DNA of 64,000 nucleotides from NCBI GenBank assembly GCA_030428615.1, contig JAUIDN010000001.1, positions 186,001 to 250,000 of the forward strand, given 5' to 3'. The stretch is from Alphaproteobacteria bacterium (GTDB lineage Bacteria; Pseudomonadota; Alphaproteobacteria; Sphingomonadales; Emcibacteraceae). The notes beneath the pieces were generated by a model, which ran no database searches, was not told where the DNA came from, and was given only the letters and a program-made list of their open reading frames with translations. This document shows positions 57,809 to 64,000 of this stretch, piece after piece. The position numbers were made by a program, and so were the translations under genes. How positions within the stretch are numbered: the stretch's first letter is position 1; the number at the start of each line of letters is the position of its first letter.

Positions 57809-58231
57809 TTAACCAACAATTTCTTTATCGTTGAAGAAATATTCGATCTCAATTTTTGCATTTTCAAGGCTGTCTGAACCGTGCACCGAATTTTCACCGA
57901 TTGACAGGGCAAATTCTTTCCTAATTGTGCCATCGGCTGCTTCATCAGGATTGGTCGCACCCATAATTTCACGGTTTCGCGCGACGGCATCTTCACCTTC
58001 AAGAACCTGAACAACAACAGGTTCAGAAATCATAAAATCAACCAATTCACCAAAAAACGGACGATCCTTATGCACTGCGTAGAAACCTTCTGCTTTTTCA
58101 CGGGTCATGCGAATACGTTTGGACGCTACAACGCGAAGGCCGCCGTCCTCAAGTTTTTTGATGATTGCTCCGGTGATGTTACGTTTTGTCGCGTCGGGCT
58201 TGATAATTGAAAATGTACGCTGTAATGCCAT
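57809..58231 (-). CDS. ndk: Nucleoside diphosphate kinase
   Basis: A 140-residue enzyme balancing nucleoside triphosphate pools by phosphate transfer from ATP. It shows [31 protein letters not shown], and the catalytic His in [13 protein letters not shown]. The length is typical. It converges with purN at a shared terminator and diverges from the ABC-F gene. Confidence 0.98.
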   Translation of the reverse strand: MALQRTFSIIKPDATKRNITGAIIKKLEDGGLRVVASKRIRMTREKAEGFYAVHKDRPFFGELVDFMISEPVVVQVLEGEDAVARNREIMGATNPDEAADGTIRKEFALSIGENSVHGSDSLENAKIEIEYFFNDKEIVG

Positions 58232-58352
58232 GTCTGTTTCCTTAGACTTATTATATTAACTGCTGTTCGCGGGCCTTATAGTGGTTATTTTGCGAAACTT
58301 CAATCTTTATTTGTCATTGATCTTTGCTCCCAAGCTGATAAAAGCATGACCC

Positions 58353-60209
58353 ATGTTACAGATAACAGGACTCACATATCGTATTGCAGGAAAATTACTG
58401 CTCGAAAATGCCAGCGTCACGGTGCCAGCCGGACACAAAGTTGGGATTGTCGGCCGTAATGGTGCCGGTAAAACAACCCTTTACAAGCTGATCCTTGGTG
58501 AACTCGAAAGTGACGACGGTAAAATACGCATTCGTAAAGGCGCCCGTGTCGGACAGGTCGCTCAGGAAGCACCAGGCGGCCCCGAAACACTTATTGAAAC
58601 CGTACTTGAATCGCACCGGGAACTCGCCGCCCTGCAACGTGAGGCTGAAACCTGCAAAGACCCCCACCGCATAGCAGAAATTCATGAACGACTTAATGAC
58701 ATTGGCGCGTACGAGGCAGAGGCGCGTGCTGCCAGTATTTTATCGGGCCTTGGTTTTGATGATCAGGCACAGCGGCGCCCTTGCAGTGAATTTTCCGGCG
58801 GTTGGCGGATGCGGGTAGCCCTCGCCTGCACTCTTTTTACCGAACCGGACCTTCTTCTTCTTGATGAACCGACAAACTATCTTGACCTTGAAGGAGTGCT
58901 GTGGCTTGAAAACTTCATCAGGGTTTATCCTTATACGATACTGATTATCAGCCATGATCGCGACCTTCTTAACAGCTCCACGAACGGAATTGTGCATCTT
59001 GAGCAACGAAAACTAACTTTTTATGGTGGAAATTTCGATAAATTTGAAAAAACATACAGGGAGCAACGTGAACTTCAGCGCGCAGCAATCCGGAAACAAA
59101 CCGCCGAACGCGAACATATTCAAAAATATATCGACCGCTTTCGTTATAAAGCGAGCAAGGCCAAACAGGCACAAAGCCGGATTAAGATGCTTGAAAGGAT
59201 GGAACCTCTCGCCGCACTCGCGGAAGAGCAGACCGTACAATTCAATTTTCCCAACCCGGAAGAGCTGGCACCGCCCCTTGTAACGATGGAAAAACTGTCA
59301 GTCGGGTATGAAGAAGGCAAGCCGATCTTAAAAAATCTAAGCCTCAGGATTGATATGGATGACCGGATCGCCCTGCTTGGTCAAAACGGCAATGGCAAAT
59401 CCACCTTTGCCAAACTTCTTTCCAATCGATTAAAACCGATGTCCGGTACCATTGTCCGCTCCAGAAAACTGGGGATAGGTTATTTCGCCCAACACCAGCA
59501 GGATGAACTTGATCCCAACGGCACTCCACTTTCACATCTTGGCGTTCTCATGAAAGGAAAAACGGAAACTCAGGTGCGTGCCCGGCTTGGTGGATTTGGA
59601 TTTGGTGTCGATAAAGCGAGTAATAAAATTTCAACACTTTCCGGCGGTGAAAAAGCAAGACTTTTATTCGCGTTAATGAGCTTTCACGCACCACAAATGA
59701 TTATTTTGGACGAACCAACAAACCATTTGGACATGGATAGCAGGCAATCCCTGATCCACGCCATCAATGATTACGAAGGGGCGGTTATCCTGATTAGCCA
59801 TGATAGCTATTTGGTTGAAGCCTGTGCGGACAAGATAATGGTTGTTGTTAATTCAACGGTAAAGGATTTTGATGGAGACCTGAATGATTATAAGGACCTG
59901 ATACTCAAGCGAAAAACAGGCCCCAACAAAAAGGAAAAACCGGCACCAAAACCCCCAGCCAAAACTGGTGATGCCGAACTTAAGAAAATAAAATCTGAAT
60001 TCGAAAATGCTGAAAGTGAGGTTGACAGGCTCACAAAAGAAATCGCCAAATATAACAAGGCGTTAAATAACCCCAAATTATATGACCAATCAAACCCATC
60101 ATCAAAAAAGGCCCTTCAGCAGTTCACCCGGGAAAAAGCAATATTGGAAGCCAATCTGGAAAAGGCGGAAGAGCTCTGGATTTCACTGGGTGAAAAAATC
60201 AACAGCTGA
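58353..60209 (+). CDS. ABC-F family ATPase (translation factor type)
   Basis: A 618-residue soluble protein with two ABC ATPase domains and no membrane segment. Walker A motifs are GRNGAGKTTLYKL and GQNGNGKSTFAKL; signatures are FSGGWRMRVALA and LSGGEKARLLFAL, with Walker B LLLLDEPTNYLD and MIILDEPTNHLD. The linker (about 230-310) is rich in Arg/Lys and the C-terminus is a coiled coil (ESEVDRLTKEIAKYNKAL). It resembles the Uup/YheS-type ABC-F proteins, which act at the ribosome. It diverges from ndk and converges with an esterase gene, one base away. Confidence 0.93.
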   Translation: MLQITGLTYRIAGKLLLENASVTVPAGHKVGIVGRNGAGKTTLYKLILGELESDDGKIRIRKGARVGQVAQEAPGGPETLIETVLESHRELAALQREAETCKDPHRIAEIHERLNDIGAYEAEARAASILSGLGFDDQAQRRPCSEFSGGWRMRVALACTLFTEPDLLLLDEPTNYLDLEGVLWLENFIRVYPYTILIISHDRDLLNSSTNGIVHLEQRKLTFYGGNFDKFEKTYREQRELQRAAIRKQTAEREHIQKYIDRFRYKASKAKQAQSRIKMLERMEPLAALAEEQTVQFNFPNPEELAPPLVTMEKLSVGYEEGKPILKNLSLRIDMDDRIALLGQNGNGKSTFAKLLSNRLKPMSGTIVRSRKLGIGYFAQHQQDELDPNGTPLSHLGVLMKGKTETQVRARLGGFGFGVDKASNKISTLSGGEKARLLFALMSFHAPQMIILDEPTNHLDMDSRQSLIHAINDYEGAVILISHDSYLVEACADKIMVVVNSTVKDFDGDLNDYKDLILKRKTGPNKKEKPAPKPPAKTGDAELKKIKSEFENAESEVDRLTKEIAKYNKALNNPKLYDQSNPSSKKALQQFTREKAILEANLEKAEELWISLGEKINS

Positions 60210-60962
60210 TTATTTGGCGAAAAATGTAAGAAGAGCATCATCAATCAATGGGCGCCAGTTCTTCCAATTGTGGCTTTGCCCGGTTTCACGGTATGTTAAA
60301 TCATATCCCATACTTGTGAGCGCCAACTTAAATGGTTTTCCTTGCTCAAGATTGTCATTTACGCGACCAAAGCTCATAAACATTTTTAGCGGGAGCTTTT
60401 CTCTGTTTTTATATTCCTGTTTAATCAACCGTAGAAATTTGTTATTCGCAGGAGAATGCATGGAAATACCAGAAAATCTGTCATAGAGCATCAGACCAAA
60501 ACAGGCTGCATTCAAACCACCAAATGATACACCCTGAATGACCCTATCTTCCCGATCCTTGCTTGCGGGATAATTTTCTTCAATGGTTGGAATAAATTCC
60601 AATTTAAAAAATTTTGCATAATCTTCACTGCAAAGATACTCAAAATTTCTCCTGTTGTCCTTCAAATTATCAGGATTTCTGGCATCAATAAAAACAGCGA
60701 TGACTGGTTTCATTTGACCCGCATCTATCAAGCTGTCCAATACATCAACCATTTTTCCTTGGTGTATGTAGCCGGGACCGTCAGTGACGTATATTGTTGG
60801 GAGCGGGTCCATTTGTCTGAACCCTTCCGGGGTATAAACCTGGTATTGAAGATCATATCCAAGAATATTACTGGTTATACGAATATAGTCGCTTAATGCG
60901 CCCTCGGCGAAGCAAACCGAAGATAAAAAAGTATAAAAAACGACACCGTATAAATATTTCAT
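60210..60962 (-). CDS. Exported esterase (esterase D/IroE-like)
   Basis: About 250 residues from the ATG at 60962, chosen because GGGAA precedes it and the resulting N-terminus MKYLYGVVFYTFLSSVCFA is a signal peptide; the frame extends to 61037 without support. It has a PF00756-like esterase fold: PTIYVTDGPGYIHQGKMVD, the nucleophile elbow GVSFGGLNAACFG and a His in TGQSHNWKNWRP. Relatives cleave small esters, siderophores or acetylated sugars. It lies between the ABC-F gene and holC, where alphaproteobacterial genomes often have nothing, so it may be an insertion. Confidence 0.78.
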   Translation of the reverse strand: MKYLYGVVFYTFLSSVCFAEGALSDYIRITSNILGYDLQYQVYTPEGFRQMDPLPTIYVTDGPGYIHQGKMVDVLDSLIDAGQMKPVIAVFIDARNPDNLKDNRRNFEYLCSEDYAKFFKLEFIPTIEENYPASKDREDRVIQGVSFGGLNAACFGLMLYDRFSGISMHSPANNKFLRLIKQEYKNREKLPLKMFMSFGRVNDNLEQGKPFKLALTSMGYDLTYRETGQSHNWKNWRPLIDDALLTFFAK

Positions 60963-61052
60963 ATTCAGTATTCCCACAAATGCATTCGCAAGAATATCAA
61001 AACTATCAACGGATAAGAAATAACAACTGAATAACAATATTGTGAAGCAGGA

Positions 61053-61499
61053 TCAGGCTTTTTTATTCCATCCACCGGATTCAGACTGTTGCCAGTAAGT
61101 CAGTTCATACCCTTTGCCTTTGTATGCCGTCCATCTCTTGCGCGCTTCGTCAACATCTGTTGGATTATTACCATTGAACATTTCAAGAACCCTTGAATAT
61201 CCTTCCGGTTTTTCTGATGTTGCACCATCCGTAAGAACCAGAACTTCTGCGCTGGCGGGATTTTCCTCCCCAGTGGTTATATAGATAGGTTGATCTTCCT
61301 TATGTTTACTTTTTTCGGTATCATGTGCCAGAAAACTTAATTTATCAAATGTCCACAGAAATTGATCAACATCCTCCATATGGATAGCAGACGGAACTTT
61401 AATTACCGCTTTCATATTAGCCTCCCGCACCTTCGTCAGTAATTTAGGGAGAGCAACATTTAACGGCTGATAGGTAAGATGATAAAAGCTTATTTCCAC
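61053..61499 (-). CDS. holC: DNA polymerase III chi subunit
   Basis: A 148-residue protein of the HolC family. It shows ISFYHLTYQPLNVALPKLLTKV at the start, then FDKLSFLAHDTEKSKHKEDQPIY and ARKRWTAYKGKGYELTYWQQ at the end. The chi subunit links the clamp loader to single-stranded-DNA-binding protein. It lies 18 bases after pepA on the same strand, the usual alphaproteobacterial pair. Confidence 0.92.
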   Translation of the reverse strand: MEISFYHLTYQPLNVALPKLLTKVREANMKAVIKVPSAIHMEDVDQFLWTFDKLSFLAHDTEKSKHKEDQPIYITTGEENPASAEVLVLTDGATSEKPEGYSRVLEMFNGNNPTDVDEARKRWTAYKGKGYELTYWQQSESGGWNKKA

Positions 61500-61517
61500 A
61501 CCAGTACTCCAAAAAAA

Positions 61518-62999
61518 TCAGTCTTCGTAATTATCCCTGATCAAACGATCCAGAAGTCTGACACCATAGCCGGTCGCGCCTTTTTCTGCCACATCGGAGG
61601 GCTTCTGCTTCCAGGCCGTTCCTGCAATATCAATATGAACCCACGGCGTATCATTAACAAAACGCTGTAAAAATTGCGCCGCGGTAATACTTCCGGCATA
61701 TTTTCCCCCGACATTTTTCATATCAGCGATATCGGAATTAATCAATTCGTCATATCCTTCTCCGATTGGCATGCGCCAAACCGGCTCATCGACTTCTTTA
61801 CCAGCTGCGATTAACTGATTACTCAGATCATCATTATTTGAAAATATACCGGCATACTCCTGCCCCAGCGCAACCATCATAGCCCCCGTCAATGTAGCCA
61901 GATCAATCATGAATTTTGGCCTGTATGTATCCTGACAGTACCAAAGACAATCAGCGAGTACCAATCTTCCTTCCGCATCCGTGTTGATTACTTCGATCGT
62001 CTGACCCGACATGGAACTGACAACATCACCTGGACGCTGCGCCGTCCCCGATGGCATATTTTCAACAAGACCGACAACACCTATAACATTTGCTTTTGCT
62101 TTCCGTCCGGCGATTGCTTTCATTGCCCCCACTACAGAAGCACTGCCCCCCATGTCAAACTTCATGTCTTCCATACCGGCGCCCGGTTTTATCGATATAC
62201 CACCCGTATCGAAAGTGACGCCTTTACCAACAAGTGCTACCGGCGCTTCATCTTTGTTTTTAGAGCCCATCCATTTCATGATAACCATAAGGCTTTCGCT
62301 CGCACTACCCTGCCCGACGCCAAGGATTGCCTCCATACCCAGCGCCTCCATCGCGTCTTCATTCAATATTTCAACCTCCACTCCGAGGTTGGTCAATTCT
62401 TTAATCTGTTCAGCGTAGCTTTCAGGGTAAATTACATTGCCCGGCTCCGAAACAAGATCTCGCGCCCAGATCACACCATCCGCAATTTTTTCGAGTTCCT
62501 CGAACTTGTCTTTTTCCGCTTCTGCTTCAAGGGTAGAAATCAATACCTTCTCTACGGTAGGTTTTTTAACATTTTTTTCCGTTGTGTAATATTTGTCGAA
62601 TTTATAATGGCGTAACAAAATGCCAAGTCCGCAGTGCGCAGCAAATTTGCCGATAACGATGGTGACATTTTTATCCCCGCTATACATCAGTTTATGAATT
62701 ATCTTACCGCCGACTTGTTCGGCCTTAAGTGGTGTAAACTTATCCATTTCCCCTACGCCAACGAGTAATACTCTCGTCGCTTTGATGCCATTTGGCGCAA
62801 GTAGCTCTACAATCTCACCGAATTTACCCTTGAAATTCGATGCTTCTGCTGCTGTAGTAAGGGCTCCTTTTGTTAAATCGTTAAGGGTGACAGCGGGTGG
62901 ACGAAATTCATACCCCTCATCTTTTTTAAGCGAAAAAACGACCAGTGCTCCTTCAATATTTTCATATCCGTTTGTAATTTCATTAAAACTTATTTTCAT
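61518..62999 (-). CDS. pepA: Leucyl aminopeptidase
   Basis: A 493-residue cytosolic metallopeptidase (M17) with two metal ions. The family signature NTDAEGRLVLADCLWY is intact. Metal ligands and the catalytic Lys are in ALVGKGVTFDTGGISIKPG and KFDMGGSASVVGAM. The N-terminal domain (about 1-160) is the usual macro-like fold. GAGG precedes the ATG at 62999; the frame also reaches a TTG at 63011. It heads the pepA-holC unit and diverges from lptD. Confidence 0.96.
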   Translation of the reverse strand: MKISFNEITNGYENIEGALVVFSLKKDEGYEFRPPAVTLNDLTKGALTTAAEASNFKGKFGEIVELLAPNGIKATRVLLVGVGEMDKFTPLKAEQVGGKIIHKLMYSGDKNVTIVIGKFAAHCGLGILLRHYKFDKYYTTEKNVKKPTVEKVLISTLEAEAEKDKFEELEKIADGVIWARDLVSEPGNVIYPESYAEQIKELTNLGVEVEILNEDAMEALGMEAILGVGQGSASESLMVIMKWMGSKNKDEAPVALVGKGVTFDTGGISIKPGAGMEDMKFDMGGSASVVGAMKAIAGRKAKANVIGVVGLVENMPSGTAQRPGDVVSSMSGQTIEVINTDAEGRLVLADCLWYCQDTYRPKFMIDLATLTGAMMVALGQEYAGIFSNNDDLSNQLIAAGKEVDEPVWRMPIGEGYDELINSDIADMKNVGGKYAGSITAAQFLQRFVNDTPWVHIDIAGTAWKQKPSDVAEKGATGYGVRLLDRLIRDNYED

Positions 63000-63155
63000 T
63001 TTATGCCTCAATTTCGTCTTGCTTCGCCAATATAGGGGTTCATTATTTTAAGAGATAAAGATAGGTTTAAATGTTATCAAGATAAATAGGAAATATATTT
63101 ATGGATTTTCTATTTAATCCCTGTACCATTTAGTAAAAATATGTAATAGAGCCGC

Positions 63156-64000
63156 ATGAAAAAATTAGTTCACATTGTCTGCTTATCAGTCTCGCTCACG
63201 TTGGCTGCTACGGGTGCAGTGTCAGCGCAGACTTCGCCAACAAGCGGCAAACAAATTGATTTTTCCGCCGACAAAGTCATTTACGACCAAGAAGCTAATA
63301 CAATTACAGCAACTGGTGATGTCGTCCTTCAACAGAATAATAACAGTCTCAATGCGGAAACAGTTCAGTATGATATCAACACCGGACAGGTCACTGCTTT
63401 CGGTGGTATTATCATCCGCGAACCTACTGGTAATGTTCTTTTTATGCAGGATGCCACCCTTGATGGTGATCTTAAACAGGGGTTTATCAATCACACGAGG
63501 GTTATTTTTTCCGACGGCTCAAAACTGATTGCACGGCGTGGCGAACGCAGCGGCCAACTTACAATCCTGCAAAACGCCATTTATACACCATGCGAATTCT
63601 GCCTTGAAAAAGGCAAAGAAAAGCCAACCTGGCAGATACGAGCTGATGAAGTTACCCATGACAGCGATGATAAAACAGTAAGATATAAAAATGTGCGCCT
63701 TGAAGTCGCGGGGATTCCCATTTTATATTCCCCCTACTTCGCACATCCTGACCCAACCGTCCGTGCAAGAACCGGTATTCTACCGCCATCAAAGCTTGGT
63801 CGTTCCACAGAACTGGGCGCATTCATACAAATACCTTATTATTTTAATATCAGCCAATCCAAGGATTTCACGTTCCAGCCAATTATAACGAGCCGCGAGG
63901 GCGTGGTGTTTGACGGGAACTATCGCCAACACACTGGAAATGGAACGTTTTTCGTTAATGGATCTTTCGCGAATGTCAATGAACGTGACAACAATTTTGT
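63156..64000 (+). CDS. lptD: LPS-assembly protein LptD (N-terminal part, cut by window edge)
   Basis: The first 281 codons of the outer-membrane LPS translocon. A signal peptide (MKKLVHIVCLSVSLTLAATG, cleaved after VSA) is followed by an OstA/LptA-like beta-jellyroll domain: IDFSADKVIYDQEANTITAT and LNAETVQYDINTGQVTAFG. Next comes CEFCLEKGKEKPTWQIRADEV with a Cys pair, and then the start of the barrel (PYFAHPDPTVRARTGILPP). LptD with LptE inserts lipopolysaccharide into the outer leaflet. Its presence shows a Gram-negative LPS-bearing organism. It diverges from pepA across 156 bases; no lptF or lptG lies between. Confidence 0.94.
   Translation, partial: MKKLVHIVCLSVSLTLAATGAVSAQTSPTSGKQIDFSADKVIYDQEANTITATGDVVLQQNNNSLNAETVQYDINTGQVTAFGGIIIREPTGNVLFMQDATLDGDLKQGFINHTRVIFSDGSKLIARRGERSGQLTILQNAIYTPCEFCLEKGKEKPTWQIRADEVTHDSDDKTVRYKNVRLEVAGIPILYSPYFAHPDPTVRARTGILPPSKLGRSTELGAFIQIPYYFNISQSKDFTFQPIITSREGVVFDGNYRQHTGNGTFFVNGSFANVNERDNNF

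Noticed and set aside
63175-63888. Two plus-strand ORFs at the right edge
   Set aside because: They are frame shadows of lptD, whose real frame starts at 63156 and is open to the window end.

Overview
This 64 kb window looks like chromosomal DNA of a low-to-medium G+C alphaproteobacterium. The evidence is gene order and family type: pyrG-eno next to ftsB-pdhA-pdhB-pdhC-lpdA-lipA-ratA, an E1-beta subunit carrying its own lipoyl domain, rnd and ppx-ppk1-hdaA-DUF2066 beside purMN, ndk-ABC-F-holC-pepA-lptD, and a PAS_5 protein. Candidate CtrA boxes, CcrM sites (GANTC) and an alphaproteobacterial SOS box fit the same class. A marine Emcibacterales/Kordiimonadales-like genome is my guess, with low confidence. 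No rRNA, tRNA, CRISPR array, insertion sequence, phage gene or origin was seen, and no gene-free stretch exceeds 300 bases.

Layout. 1-4.2 kb: a sugar ABC importer (binding protein plus truncated permease) divergent from a large cytoplasmic PIG-L deacetylase. 4.5-16.6 kb, accessory: a secreted alpha/beta hydrolase, a MacB/FtsX-like permease behind a sigma-54-type promoter with a distal 18-bp inverted repeat, a DoxX-like protein, a class V aminotransferase-fold enzyme, a CapA-like protein with two tandem paralogous flippases, a PAS_5 protein, a cytoplasmic hydrolase and an NPY-repeat secreted protein. 16.6-29.8 kb, core metabolism on the minus strand: methyltransferase, FAH-family enzyme, RatA/COQ10, lipoyl synthase, the whole pyruvate dehydrogenase complex, FtsB, enolase, CTP synthase, SecG and TpiA. 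29.9-42.2 kb: PpiD-like chaperone and TrpE, MsrA, a dicarboxylate/amino-acid symporter, a divergent polysaccharide deacetylase, ParE, a DEAD-box helicase, a GGDEF protein and an enoyl-CoA hydratase/isomerase-like protein.

42.2-47.1 kb, accessory: three adjacent exported proteins with four DSP-like domains and rhodanese-like CX4R loops, diverging from a 70-residue membrane protein that sits behind a GAAC-N7-GAAC SOS box; then chorismate mutase, a TPR-SPOR lipoprotein and a 64-residue protein. 47.1-64 kb: AspRS, RNase D, the polyphosphate pair Ppx/Ppk1, HdaA, a DUF2066 protein, PurM/PurN, Ndk, an ABC-F ATPase, an esterase, HolC, PepA and the start of LptD.

The most interesting signals are regulatory. 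They are the SOS-box-controlled small membrane protein, the sigma-54 enhancer/promoter arrangement before the orphan permease, a dense cluster of GANTC sites before ftsB, and TTAA-N7-TTAA boxes just upstream of parE, a GGDEF gene and the 64-residue ORF. Together they suggest that cell-cycle (CtrA/CcrM) and DNA-damage circuits reach several genes here. All regulatory calls rest on motif reading by eye, and hand-counted site positions may be off by a base.
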